From Branchiostoma floridae (lineage: Eukaryota > Chordata > Leptocardii > Amphioxiformes > Branchiostomatidae), in assembly GCF_000003815.2 (NCBI RefSeq), contig NC_049990.1, positions 4,824,251-4,888,250 on the forward strand: DNA of 64,000 nt, written 5' to 3'. The notes beneath the pieces are model-generated. The model was not told the origin of the DNA. It made no database searches and saw nothing but the letters and a program-made list of their open reading frames with translations. Below are positions 10,593-23,000 of the stretch, piece by piece; within the stretch, counting starts at the first letter, position 1, and the number at the start of each line of letters is the position of its first letter. Made by a program: the position numbers and the translations under genes.

Positions 10593-12110
10593 CTGCTGTT
10601 CCTCGTATTCTCAAACTGATGGCGTCAATCAGCGATCCATCTGTTACTCCTACTTCTTCTACTCTTTAGACATTTAATACAACTAGTAGTGTAGGAGGTA
10701 GGTCACAGTTTAGATAGCAAAAAGACTTTGTGATGCTGTCTTGAAGAGTGTGGATATTTTCTTTGTTTGCTGTGTTTTATACAATTTCGGGCCTTCCCAA
10801 CAGCACTAGCGAAAATATGATTGTCTAGGTCTCCAAATTGAACACAGTATTGCTGTATTAATGTATTCAGGGAACGGTAGATGATTTCCTTTTTTCCAAC
10901 CAGACAAATTTGAAATATTACAAAAGTCCTATCAATTTAGTCATTGTAGTACTGTATGTAGGTCAGACAAATTACACAGTGTTACTCAACGTGTCGAGGA
11001 CGTTTTCCTGGTGTTGTGACGCCCACACAGCAAAAGTTTCCACAGTCTAGAATGACGAAGAATCAGAGAAGCCTTATCAGGAATGTGGAACTTTTATTTG
11101 TAAATCGCTACCATACGATTCGTGCTATAATAAAGATCCGCATGTTGTTATAGAAATAAAGCCAGTACTGATCGTATGAGGAAGATTGCTAGAGTGTCGC
11201 TAGAAGGCGCAGCTGAACAAGATATGGTGTGGGCGACGTTTTTGACATTCGTCACCATGATGCAGTTACAACCAATGACAATAAGACTGGCAATAAAAAC
11301 GTTATTGCCATGGCGACGATTGAGGTGAACATCAACTAAACTGAAACCGGGAATCGACTGAAACTTCCCTGTAATGTATCGCACTATCCCTGGCACAATT
11401 CACTAGCCCACCTGTAACTGAAACCTACAGCCAAGAGAATGGAATGCAGACTGCTATCAGCTATGTGTACAGACTCACTACATGTCTCAGCACTTCCCCT
11501 ACTTCTATAATGTACACACAACAGGGTCATTGTGAGGAGTATAGTGGGGAATGGGGAGTTCGATAATTGGCCCCCTAGCGGCTTGCTAAGATACTGCAGC
11601 GGAACCTCCATGTTTGATATCTCACGTTCTGGACACGCTGCGGTCGTGATTTTTGAGCGGTAGATAGCCCTCGAGGCAGAGTGATTGCTGTGAGATTGCC
11701 CCACTAGCGCCTTTTTTGGAACTGCAGGCACCGGCTTCCTTTCAAACTTCGGACGAGGATAACTGGAGAACCTGTTGACGGATTGTCATGATTTTTGGTA
11801 TGCAGATGGAATGAGTGATGGCCTGCGTGATGGGATACTAATTATGCAAATCGCAATGAAGAAAGTTTATAAGTCCGCCTCAGTCCATGATAGGGCTTTA
11901 AAACTTGTGACATGTGTGGCTGGGAAAGAGAGAAATGTCGATAGATATCAACTATGCAAATAGCGAACATATTTGCATAATCAATGGCAAAATATGAATG
12001 TGTTTCCGGATCGTCATGATTTTTGATATGTGGATAGCCTAAGTGAAGACTTTCATAATGAGATGCTAGTTATGCAAACTAACTGCGTTTGCTTTTTTTC
12101 CAATCAGTAG
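10593..12110. other. Upstream region of gene B; copy 3 of the duplicated block plus unknown sequence
   Basis: About 10740-11280 is the third copy of the P block (TTCGGGCCTTCCCAACAGC and GAAGGCGCAGCTGAACAAG shared with 1550-2000 and 2570-5050). About 11560-12090 contains degenerate dispersed repeat sequence (CTAGCGGCTTGCTAAG, ACTAATTATGCAAATCGC) with relatives at 17500-17900 and 28190-28330. No gene is recognised. Confidence 0.5.
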
Positions 12111-12420
12111 TTACCATTCTTCCTTCCCTTCAGTCTGCTTACGTTTAACAAGGCCAGTCAAATATTTGATCTCTTCCTTTGTAGATGCCGTCTTCAGATT
12201 TTTGATCCTTGTGTACATTTTATCTTGCTTCTTGGCTGCTTTCAGCTTGTTTTTATTCTCTGCCCTGGCGTCACTCACAGCACCCTCCAGGTAGCCGTAC
12301 TTGTCACAGTGCCTTGTGCTGCAGTACAGTGCAATCTCGACAGATGGGGTGCTTGCACGTCTCGCAGAATTGTACTTGTCTTGTTCCCAATGGACGCCAA
12401 TCACCCGACGTGCCTTGCAG
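12111..12420 (-). pseudogene. TRIM-like B-box/coiled-coil fragment with a frameshift
   Basis: The minus strand reads QFCETCKHPICRDC followed by TVLQHK, a B-box zinc finger core (CxxC...CxxC...H). A one-base shift near 12310-12320 then moves the frame, and KYGYLEGAVSDARAENKNKL continues into a basic/acidic coiled-coil-like stretch ending at a stop at 12111. The join resembles the B-box 2 to coiled-coil region of TRIM2/3/56-type proteins. No RING, second B-box or NHL exon is seen next to it. A sequencing error at the shift cannot be excluded. The upstream side has no clear coding continuation. Confidence 0.6.
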
Positions 12421-13839
12421 CCTAGTCAGCCAGCCACGTCGCCAGCCGACCCCGATCCCACGAACCGTCCGCTTAACCGTCTCGCTGGAATTGGTCAACC
12501 CTCGTGTCCTGTCGGATTTGGCCAACCTTAGTGTCCTATCGTCGACATTAATCTGTTTGCCGACTGGACTCTGCTGTTTGCTAATCTGACGACCGGAACT
12601 TTGCGACGAAGAGTAGGATGTGCTCTATTACATTCCTTTATTGTTATGCCTGACAGGAAATCATTAAGACATTTCGCCATTTAAATTGCAACATGTCAAT
12701 ACAGATTGTTCAGGTTTCGCCAAGTTCTCATCAGTCGGTGCAGAATGTGCTCCCAGTTGATAAGTGATTTTTATCGTTTGTTTCGATATAAGAATGTTAC
12801 TTTTCTGTATGACGCGTAATGGATATCATTGACACGTTTTTTGCTAACACTTTTTGGTCAATACGTCTGGAACACTTTTCTGGACTTATTCACGACTCGG
12901 TATATGGAGGATGTGTCTAGATTCACTCTTTGTCTAAACTTTAATTTGTGGTAAACATTATTATTTTGTGAATCTAAGTTCATTATTGTTTTGGTTATGG
13001 TAATATTGAAATCATTTTCGTTATTCTTGCTGTCATTTTGTTGGATGATTCCCAAACTTTCTTTGATTTTGTTTATTTGACCCCCCCCCCCTATCCCAAA
13101 AAAGCATTTTTGTATGTCCGGCTTGCTTCCACACTATCAACACAATCCTACTTATTGTGGTTCTGTGATATTCATCGTCTGCATATCAATGTAATATGTA
13201 GGCTCTCAACATTACCATACCACATACTGTATGTAGCTCCCGAATTACATTTTGGCACCATTTTTCAGACCCTAAATACGTACCTTTGCGCCAGAATGCT
13301 TATGTTTTTGCCTGGTTTGTTGTGTGTCTTAGTGTCCGTAAACAGTGTAACCAAAGAATGTCTTGGCCTTGGCTTGATATTTAGTATGTAAACATTTCAC
13401 GATGAGATCCCGAAATGATTGGATTGTTATGGTACTGAAGCAAAACTCCCGGGAACATCCGGGTTTTCTGTCTTTTTACCTCCAGGAAAAAAGAAGGTAT
13501 TGTTTTTCTGTCTTTTTTCGTTTACGGGTGTGCGTGTCTGTTTGTAGTTTTGGAAATGTGTGGTCAGCATAATTTAAATACCTCTGAGCGGATCAAGACG
13601 ATATTTGGTATGTAGTATCCTGTGATTTTTATGGTCTATGATATTTTAAGAAATATACACACATTAAGAATCTTATTCAATCTTTAATATATTGATTTGT
13701 ACTTTTACAACTATTAAAAGGAAAGAAAAAACGTGATATATGCAAGTAAATAAATCCACAAGATTGAAAAATTGCGCATCTTTACTCTTTTTCGAAAGAA
13801 AAAACAAACTAACGATCTTTGTTCTCTCCCAACAAGGAC
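12421..13839. other. Intergenic, 5' flank of the NXPE gene
   Basis: No gene is recognised. A C-run lies at about 13081-13091. About 13478-13640 is a dispersed repeat beginning near TTTTTACCTCCAGG and containing GATATTTGGTATGTAG, related to sequence at 17500 and 11790. Confidence 0.4.
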
Positions 13840-16642
13840 ATGGTGAACGCTAGAAGGGAAGTGCTTGAGGGTGGGCGAAGACGCAGGTGGTTTGGTACAG
13901 TACTCGCGCTGGGTATTTCAACATTACTACTGTACTACACCATATACGAGGTACATAATAATCGTACATCAAATTTCTTAAGATTTGTCAAAGTAACAGA
14001 CTGTTTGACCACCTCTTACCCTTCTAGTGAACAACAGATGACGCCATTTCTTTTATTTCTTTATAGGGCCCCCGCTGGATCAGCCAACAGAGGATGAAAA
14101 TGCAATGGTTTTCGGCAAAATCTTCCAATGATATACCTTCATTTCGAAATAGGTGGAATGAATCTGCTGTAACTGAGAACCCGGTGTTGAAAACAACCAA
14201 ACCGTTTTATCCGGTGTTACAAACGACCAAACCGTTTTCTGCTGAGGTTTACTTGCAACAGCTTAAGTTTTCCTTGGCTTCTGAGGCAAGCAAGCAACAT
14301 TCTGTCGGAGATACGTTACAAATTGTTATCTCTGCCAAAGATACAAGAAATAACATAGTTACAAACATTGGCGATTTCTTTCGGGCGTCCATCCTTACCA
14401 AAGTGAAAAGCAAGGCAGGTTCTGGTGCAGTCGGTATCATAAAGGACCACCAGAACGGTACTTACACGGCGACGTTCCGGCTGTTGTGGGAGGGGGACGT
14501 CACCATCAAAATCCAACTGGTCCTCCTACGGCAGGCTATCGATGTTATAGAAAGAACTAAACGAAAATATCCTATTGACCTAGTGACGTACCGAAAACGT
14601 TACATAGTAGGAAACGACGAGATCGACACCGAGTGTAATGTAGACCCGGCCATCTTTAATAACACCAGTGCAGTTTGTAACTACTCGGACCCGCATGCAG
14701 GCGCCTGGTGGTATTGTGAGAAAGTCGCCAACATTTCTTGTAACACGTCAGGCCACCATGGCGAAATTAGGCACAGAGACGTGAATGGTGGAAAACTGTA
14801 CGGCAGGTATGTTAACGGTATGTACAGGTAGGTATGCTAAAAAAATCATTTCGAAATAGGTGGAATGATTCGGCTCTAACTGAGAACCCAGTGTGGAAAC
14901 AAGTAAACCGTTTTCTCCGGTGGTACAAACGACCAATCCATTTTCGACCATCTTTGTATGACTTTAAACCAAACACATTTATCGACAGGAATAGGGGTGA
15001 CCCGTTGTGCTTGGTTAAAAACGCAGGCCCACATTGTACTATCATTATACAGCCATGCGGTGTTAACCCTATCCAGACTGGGCTTTTGGGGCATTCCCTA
15101 GCCTGGGGGTGGGTGTGGTGGGTGGTGTATTTTAAACATACATCGCTGCATACGCCATATATCTAATGGCTATACAGTTTTCAGGAAGGAATCCCTAATT
15201 CACCGAACCGAAATGCAAATTGAAACTTTAACCCCTTAATAATAATTGAAACTGATAATGTTAACCAATGCTCATTCAAAATGAGCATCTTTTCAAAGTC
15301 AAATTACTTTATTTAATGCAGCCTCGTAATTTAAGACCTGTAGGATAATGCTAATATGCACACTGTACATGTCAATTTTTACATTTTGTGATTTATCCAC
15401 TATTACAGGGCCAACAGTGCACTGAAAAAGACAATTTCTGGATCTCCATTCCAAATTAATGTTAAAAAAGGTAAGACACATTCCCTCCATGAATCATTGT
15501 TGGTAGGGCATACAAGAAATGTATATCTAATGACACAGAAATGTCAAAGTCTTTCATTATGAAATAACATTCTACGAAGAAATGAGTAAGGAGTGTCGGT
15601 AAAAACTAGCTCTGTTCAAGATAGAGAAGGTCTCTGTGCGCCATACCGACCTGTGATGAGTGCGTGTCGTTGCGTCACGGCTAGCCAACCAATCAGATAC
15701 TTCCCCTCTATCGACCAACCATGTCGCCTTTTACTGTCAAGAGGCATTGTGATTTGTTGGTAAGTTTCCCTTAAACAAAAGGAGAAGGGGTATCTGATTG
15801 GCTGGAGGCTTTCCAGGACCAACACAACAAGAACCATGGGTACGGGATATCATATGTGGCATTCTTTACTTTTTAACATAGGGCGAGATCCTTTGGCCAA
15901 TCGCACACGGTGCGTCCGGGGACTGGCCACTCCACAAATATCTGGTTTCTATCGGAACGGCGTGTGGAACTCTCTCGTCTGTAAGAACAGGCATTTCTCC
16001 AGCCAGGCCGGCTGGCAGCAATGTCTGAAGGGGAAAACTTTGAATCTAATGGGTGACTCTACCATGCGGCAGTGGTGGGAACATTTGTCCAGAATCTTGG
16101 AAATGAAAGAAACACTTATTCCTGATGCCATACACAAAACTGGACCATTGCTCGCCCGAGATACTGTTAATAACATAACGGTAAACTTTCGTTCACACGG
16201 ACCGCCTCGTCGTATCGCTTTTACTTGGACGTTTCACCTCAAGTACGTCGCTAACATCATCGATGAAATTGATGGAGGACCGAACGATGTGATATGTATT
16301 ACTATGTGGGCACATTTTGCCTCGTACCCCGAGGAGGTCTACAGGAAAAGAATGGAAGCCGTCCGTGCTGCAATAGAACGTTTACTACACAGGAGCCCTA
16401 AAACTCTGGTGGTCATCAAGTCGGCAAACACACGCAAGGGCAATGAGTTGATCTCCGGGGAATGGCTGGCATACAAGCTAGACTCGATAATGAGAGAAAT
16501 ATTCCATGGGATCAACGTTGTTCTTGTAGATGCTTGGGAAATGACCAGTGCACAGCACTGGCATGAGGATGCCATTCACCCAGCCGAGGACATCATCGTA
16601 CAAGAACTAGAGTTCCTTTGTTCTTTCATTTGTCCCTTGTGA
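13840..16642 (+). CDS. NXPE family PC-esterase-like type II membrane protein
   Basis: Four coding exons, 13840-13950, 14067-14827, 15409-15470 and 15882-16642, join in frame (1695 nt, 564 residues; human NXPE proteins are about 550-560). Exon 1 gives a short basic N-terminus (EGGRRRRWFG) and a signal-anchor helix (TVLALGISTLLLYYTIYE). Exon 2 is the neurexophilin/Ig-like part with several N-glycosylation sites. Exon 3 holds the conserved GSPFQINV strand. Exon 4 is the PC-esterase domain, with the nucleophile motif LMGDSTMRQWW and the C-terminal Asp/His pair in EDAIHP. The ATG at 13840 is chosen because it gives the basic-anchor start. ATTAAA at 16689-16694 is a candidate poly(A) signal. A neighbouring alternative donor (GGCAG/GTATGT, about 14805) is also in frame. 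Substrate is unknown; it is probably a Golgi or surface enzyme-like protein. Confidence 0.88.
14845..14960 (+). repeat. Partial copy of NXPE exon 2 in the following intron
   Basis: This is similar to exon 2 at about 14138-14250 (TCATTTCGAAATAGGTGGAA shared, then ACTGAGAACCC and AAACCGTTTT). It lies directly behind the exon 2 donor in the same orientation. The copy is diverged and not part of the predicted transcript. Confidence 0.8.
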
Positions 16643-16772
16643 ACATAGAATCTGCCGTTTGTGCAGTTTTCAAGCAAACGTTTCTTGCATTAAAGCAACC
16701 TTCCAGTCTTATGGACCTAACTACAAAATGAAGTTTTCCAAGGTTTTTGAATCAGTAGCCGAGCGGTACTGA

Positions 16773-16966
16773 ACAACCAACCAACCCCCCAACCAACCGC
16801 CCAACCAACCGCCCAACCAACCGCCCAACCAACCAACCAACCAACCAACCAACCAACCAACCAACCAACCAACCAACCAACCAACCAACCAACCAACCAA
16901 CCAACCAACCAACCAACCAACCAACCAACCAACCAACCAACCAACCAATGAACGAACCAACCAACC
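16773..16966. repeat. (CCAA)n microsatellite
   Basis: About 190 bp of CCAA units with some CCGC variants at the left. Long open frames in this stretch (Gly-Trp-Leu-Val repeats on the minus strand) are only the translation of the repeat. Confidence 0.97.
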
Positions 16967-17029
16967 TGAGGCGTCGCCAAAAAAGACATCGATGATCATG
17001 AGTTTAGTGCCTTAATGACGCTTAAGAAT

Positions 17030-18010
17030 ACAATGGGTACATTGCAGACACAAACCCCATCGATGTCCTTTTTCTTGTAAAAAAAGATATTTGGCCACAG
17101 TTATTTGATTTGATGGATAACATTGATTTTTACCAGTTTTTTAATTACATTTACGAGTTGAGAGACAGTGGAAGGACAGAGTGCCCAAATTCCGTGCTAT
17201 AGACAGTAGATAATAACCTATTGCCAATATGGCCTTAAAAGGGCTAGGGGATTATCTTCACCCTTAACGTAAGAGTTATATATTATCTATTTAACAAAAG
17301 TCACAGCACCTTAGATTAAATGGACGCAGCTGTCATGCCGTTGGTTAACAAATATAGTAAAATGATACTTTCTACTAGATATTTTATAGAAGATTAATAT
17401 TTTCAATCTATTAGGACGCCAAGAAGGTTGTGATTTGAGTTATGCCATAGTGGAGTAGCTGTGGTGTGGGTCTGTATGTATGCAACAGCAAATTTAATAG
17501 ATCTTCATGATATTTGGTATTTGAATAGTGGCATTTTCCGTCGGTATTGCAGCGGGCTGTATATGCCTGTGAACATGAACATGAACACAAGTTGTAGATG
17601 GGCCTCTATGAATTTGGTTGATGTGTAGGTTTTTGCAGGAGCCAAGGTCATATTTTTTGGTGGTGGGTAGGTCTTGGGGCAGGAAGTATGTAGTGTGAGA
17701 TTGGCCCCCCTGGCGATTTGTTTGAAGCTGCAGTGAGCATTTTCATTTTGAGATTTGAACATGAATAACTCAAGATGGTAATCCATGTATTGCAATGATA
17801 TTTAGTATGTAGATAGCTTCAGTGAGGTTTTACATAGTTAGATACTAATTATGCAAATATCGAGCTAACTTTGCATAATTGATAAGGATTTTGAATCAGC
17901 TGCATGCATTTCACAATAGGACTCTCAAACACGTGACATGCAACTCTAGTTTTATTACTGAAACTCATTGACTTAACTATTTGTTGAACACATGAATGAG
18001 AATTTCGTTG
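17030..18010. repeat. T3 duplicated block and dispersed repeat between NXPE and the sushi/FN1 gene
   Basis: 17030-17250 matches T1 (2240-2540) and T2 (5840-6065). About 17450-17900 is an amphioxus-style dispersed repeat (GATATTTGGTATTTG, ACTAATTATGCAAATATCG). Nothing coding is seen. Confidence 0.5.
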
Positions 18011-18027
18011 AGCTGTTCACATAAGGG

Positions 18028-18033
18028 TTTATT
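18028..18033 (-). promoter_or_regulatory. Candidate poly(A) signal of the sushi/FN1 gene
   Basis: AATAAA on the minus strand lies about 260 bases after the stop codon at 18293-18295 and is the nearest consensus signal. Confidence 0.55.
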
Positions 18034-18292
18034 TCAGAATGTCAATCCACGTTACATGGAACTTGAATTTTCAATTTCTTATGCCACGATGCAGTGCCTT
18101 TAAGACAATTGTCAAATATACTGAGTTTGGGTGCAGTTTGTAATGAAACCGGTAGGTATCATTACATCCTTAGTAATATGCTATCAAATACAGAATATGA
18201 TTTAGCTTTTGTATCAAGCAAGACACTTTTACGACGGGAGCAGGGCCGATCCGAATCGCCTTTCATAAGACGAAGATCTGTCGAGGGTGTTT

Positions 18293-20002
18293 CTACTGGC
18301 AGACGATGTGGTCGCCCTGGACGCAGTTGCAGACTTGATTCAGTTGGCCCTTGATCCAGTGCTGCCCGACCAGGTAGGCTTGTCCGGTCTCCTCATCGTA
18401 GCAGGCCTCAAGTTGCAGAGGACCGGACCTGATGGCAGCGTCTCCTAGGAGGGGTAAGAGTACATGCGAGTCGTCAGTGTCACTGACGAAAACTAGTGGA
18501 TGCTAGTTGAAACGCCTGAACGTTTCCAAAACCATATCCAGTTGCTTGAGTAACTACTCTTTGGCGTAAGAGTACATGCACATTGTGTTAGCGATGCTGC
18601 CATTTTTAATGATTTATCATCTTATAAGTGGGGGTCTTCTTGAAGCAAATGGAGACAACATCATCGGGATAGACTTATTGCTCATGCGGCTGTAGCGCTC
18701 ACAGTTGCCGAGGAAGCTCTGCTGAAGCCCCTGGTAGAGGCTGGTGACAAAATGACTCACCCGCGACACGGCAGGAGATCCGGCCTCCCCCGCGCCCAGC
18801 GCCCTGACACTGGCACACCTGGATCTCTCCCACCACGGCCTTGGCCCACCGGCTGCCTTCATCGTAGGACCTGCCCATGTCCGGGTCGAAACACCCTTCG
18901 GTCGCCTCCACTACCATCGGGGACGCAGCTGCAAAAGCTGGAACGGAAAACACTGGTCATGTTTTGATTTTTTTCAATCTGTATTTCAATCATCATCATC
19001 ACGGGCGACTTGCCCGGACCAGGTCCACTCTTTCTCTCCAGACTGCTCTGGCCCTCGACCAGCAGCCCCACTTCACGAGCAAGCTGGTCTATGTAGGTTA
19101 GTTGAGGTCGTCCAGCATTTCAATACATACGACAAACAAGTGGTATACATAAAAAAGATAGTTACACAATGGGTAGATGGGCTAAGAGAGGCATGTCTTA
19201 TTTCTGACCTATTTTCTGACCTAAGCCATTTTAGTAATGTCTTTTATTTTGTCGGCATGATTTAGTGTGTCTACTTGAAAAGAACAGCTACAGAGTTGAC
19301 GATATTGGGACTTATCGTATGTACTGTATCAAGTACCTAGTATGTACTGTATCCAGTACATAGCTACATGTATGGTGTTTAGTATTACCTTGCGCCTGTG
19401 GGGGAAGTTGCAGGTCAAATCCAAGGGCTGAAAAGAAAACGAGAATTATAATCGTCAGCAAGTATCTTTTTTAGAATCTATAGTTCAAAGTAGAAAAAGT
19501 AATTCTTAGTTTGCACAAGACAGTCTACATATGAATATAACAGTACGAAGCAATATCGTTTGAACGAAAGATATGGGTAAGAATGTGTGGCTCTTCTATT
19601 AAGGCAGTTTTAAAATGCTCATTGCCAAAATTGGAAAAAGAAACGCATTCTTTCTATAACATTCTATCGAATTCCTCCATTCGAATGCGTTCATTCGCTT
19701 GTTCTATCCTTCGAATCTTTTGAATCTATCGTGCCTTGGATCGTCTTTCCAATGCGTTCTTTCGAACTCATTCCTTCGAATCCGTCTTGGAGCTTTGCCA
19801 CAATTATTCGTCTCACCTGCCCAGTCGAGTCCGGACCCCTCCCTGCAGAAGAACTGCTGGTCGGCCTCACACTCGCAGCTGTAGGTGATGCCGTGGACGT
19901 GCTTGCCCCAGGACTGTCCCACCAGGTAGAACCGGTCCCCCATGTCAGGGTCCCGGCAGCCCGCCTGCACCAGGGGCGGCAGGCTCAACTCCTCAGCATC
20001 GG
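18293..20002 (-). CDS. Three C-terminal fibronectin type I modules
   Basis: Module 1 (19817-20002) has CRDPDMGDRFYLVGQSWGK, then CECEADQQFFC. Module 2 (18761-18937) has GCFDPDMGRSYDEGSRW, then CQCQGAGRGGGRISC. Module 3 (18293-18444, last exon) has CYDEETGQAYLVGQHW, then CNCVQGDHIVC and a stop. Each has the four cysteines, the Tyr/Gly/Trp core and the CxC pair of FN1, and module 2 is very close to vertebrate fibronectin FN1 modules. A 13-residue linker exon (19389-19427) sits between modules 1 and 2. The N-terminal half of a VWC domain is a less likely reading because further cysteines are absent. Confidence 0.85.
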
Positions 20003-23000
20003 CTGGAACGGGTCAAGGCAAAGTTTTACTTTGTATGTTCGTCTTCACATGTTATAAGAAGAGGGATTCAGCATGTAGAAATGTAGACATAAGTAGAACA
20101 TAGAATAGTTCATTTATCATTCTATTTTTATCAATCAAGGAGGTTGAATTCAACCTCCTTGATTTGTATCCAACATTTAGCCCCAAAAGAGCATAGATAT
20201 GCACTAAACTTCATTGTCATGGCCATGGTCATTGTACAATCATAACAGGTACAATTGTCATTGCCATGGTCATTGTACAATCCGTCGTAACAGGTCCAAT
20301 GTCTATCTAAGGCAGAGCGTAATCTGAGACTACTTGTTGGTTACAATTTACATACAGATTCTAGGATATACAATGTTGAAAGAGGACGAAATGAGGTCCT
20401 GTATGTCTACAGTATTATGTTTATAGTCGGTTTGTTACAGAATTCGTGTATTGTGCTTAGGGTGATGGTTAGGCTTAGGCTTACCGATTGGGTTCGGTTT
20501 TCAATCAACGGCAGGGTTAGGATTCGATTAGAACTACGAACTGCAACTAGAATTTTTTATGTATTGTTAGTGTTGTTATATTTTACCCTATGGCATTTGA
20601 TTTTGCTTCCAGAGAATAAATAGTCAACAAACGATTTAGAGAAGTTCTAAGAGGATGTACCAGCGCAGTGAGGGAAGGAGTCGGACCAGGATCCAGTGAC
20701 CTGCCCCTTGTCTTGACAGTGGATGGTGCCTGCACCGATCAGAGAGAAGCCGGGGTCACACCAGAAGGTTGCCGTGGCGCCGATGCTCATGCCGCTAAGC
20801 TGTGGGTACAAGGCAAACTTGTAGTCGAGGTCGACAAATGGCGGTACAACCAATGGTGAAAAGTGAAGATCTTATACCTCCGTATAGCATTTAAATTTAT
20901 ACAGTCAAGCCTGTCTATAGCGGCCACTCACGGGACTGGAGAAATGTGGCCACTATAGACAGGTGGCCACTATTGAGGAAATGCTGAGCAATTGACCGAG
21001 CAATAAACTACCCATGATTTCAGTACTGCTGATTTTTTTCACCAAGTAACATTGTCTCAATCGTCTCAAATTCAACTGACCCTGCCAAAGTCAAATCTAC
21101 CGAAAATGATTGATATTCCCATGCACAATGTTGGTAAATTTGCCGACAAAGACTTGATCTAATGTTCAAGGCAAGCGTGCCTTCCGCTACTGCCCAAATG
21201 AAACTATCGTGAACTCCAACCCCTTGCAAACTAAGATTCTAAACCCGACGCAAAGTGAAAACATAACCTTCTAACAAAGGCAATGAGCATTATTTCCTCA
21301 CCTGCATGTGTCCATGCATGGGTGTGATGGGGAAGGCGCACACCTTGTCTGGCACCACCAGTGGAGGAGCAGTGATCACCTCGTCTCCACCTTAAATACA
21401 AAAAAAAAACACTTCTGTAAATTTCACTTAGAGTGGAATCAGACGGTTAGTATCTTCCTTCTGTGGTTCTTACATCTGAGCTTTATGATTTTTTGTTATG
21501 ACATCAACAATATTCATATATCTTAAGACATGTTTTAAGATTGCAAAAGACTGACTCACCTCCGAATGCTTGATTGGCGTCTGCATCTGGAAGACGTAGG
21601 AAAAAAAGACAGTAAGCACTTGAAACTTATTTGTTTCGATTCTAGAGCATACAGACGATTTCTGGAGGACAGCATGGCGAACAAAAAGCAAACACAGACA
21701 GACACACACACACACACAAACACACCGAAACCTATACCTCTATTTTTCATGGAGGTAACAAGCACATTTTTACGAACCGACGCAGTTGACGGCTGGTCCC
21801 CAGGTCCCGTCCTCCGGCACGTGATGGTGTTGGAGGGGGAGGTGACGTAACCCGTGTCACACTCTATGACGAGGCTCACACACAGACAGACACACCAATA
21901 ACTATACCTCCATTTTTAATGCAGGTAACAAACACATTTTTACGAACCGACGCAGCTGACGGCTGGTCCCCAAGTCCCGTCCTCATGGCACGTGATGGTG
22001 TTGGAGGGGGAGGCTACGTAACCGGTGTCACACTCTATGACGAGACTCTCTCCCACGGCGGAGACTGCGGGCGGGTTCAGCAGGAGGAAGTAACCGTACA
22101 GCGGCGGGGCCGGCAGCTCGCAGGTCGTCTGATGCTCCGGAACGAAGATCACCTCTTCTTGTCCACCTTTTTTGAGGAGGAAGAGGAAGAGGAAGAAGAT
22201 GTTATTTCACCTCTATTGCCAAATGGTCTGAAAATGCACAAACCAAGGCTGAAACAGTCGTACCTATTGAACTTAGTTTAGTTTTTCAACACATGGAATC
22301 TAACTTACATAGAAAACGCAAGGGCAAGCCTGTTTAAGCCCCTTTAACCACCCAATAACAATAGGTAAGACTGTTTCAGCCCTGTTCTGTGCATTTTCCA
22401 TTCTGTGTTGGTAGTATTTCGAGAGCAACACTGGATGGAAAGTGCAAATGAGAAAAAACTTTTATTAAAATATGGTCATATACAGTAGAAGCCAGTTAAT
22501 TACTCAACGATTCTGTTAATTGCACGGGATCCCAAAATCCCCAACCGGTGCGGTCCAGCTGGATAACATGAAGTTCGCATTATTGCAACACTCGGATAGT
22601 TGCACGAAATACGCCGTGTGCGCAATTAAACGGCTTCTACTGTACAAGTATTTTTGAAAGCTTGAGCCGATTACCGATGTCGCTCGTGAGAGGTTAGTCG
22701 GTCATTATTCCCAACGACGGCATCGTTCATAGAAACGGTTAATAGTTCTTAACATTGCGTTGCATAATTAAAAAATGTTTTAAAAAGTTTGAAATGTAGT
22801 GACAGTTTCTTACCTGCGAAGGCTTGATCAGACGCTGAAATTAAAAAAAAAGAAGAAGTTTGGTTACTTGGGAAATCAAAACAATGGGGGTTCCACGCTA
22901 AAGAAATGCCGCAAAAACCTTGTATAAGATACTATGCATAAACTAAACCTTCACCACCCAACACTAAAATAGATTGGACTTAATTTAGTATTGGTTAGTT

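Noticed and set aside
11384-11731. 115-codon minus-strand frame upstream of gene B
   Set aside because: It lies in dispersed repeat sequence with relatives at 17700 and 28200 and shows no protein similarity that I recognise.
12209-12589. Plus-strand frames opposite the TRIM-like fragment
   Set aside because: They are shadows of the minus-strand B-box/coiled-coil sequence, which has clear family motifs.
16717-16999. Long Gly-Trp-Leu-Val repeat frames on the minus strand
   Set aside because: They are translations of the (CCAA)n microsatellite in all frames and have no start context or neighbouring exons.
18617-18760. Reading on from the FN1 module 2 exon (YQGLQQSFLGNCERYSRMSN)
   Set aside because: The exon ends at a good GTGAG donor in the expected phase 1, and the next FN1 exon follows in frame. 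The extension has no domain match.
20440-20530. TTAGG-rich stretch resembling telomeric repeats
   Set aside because: Only a few irregular units (TTAGGCTTAGGCTTACC, GGGTTAGGATT), too few and too mixed to call an interstitial telomere.
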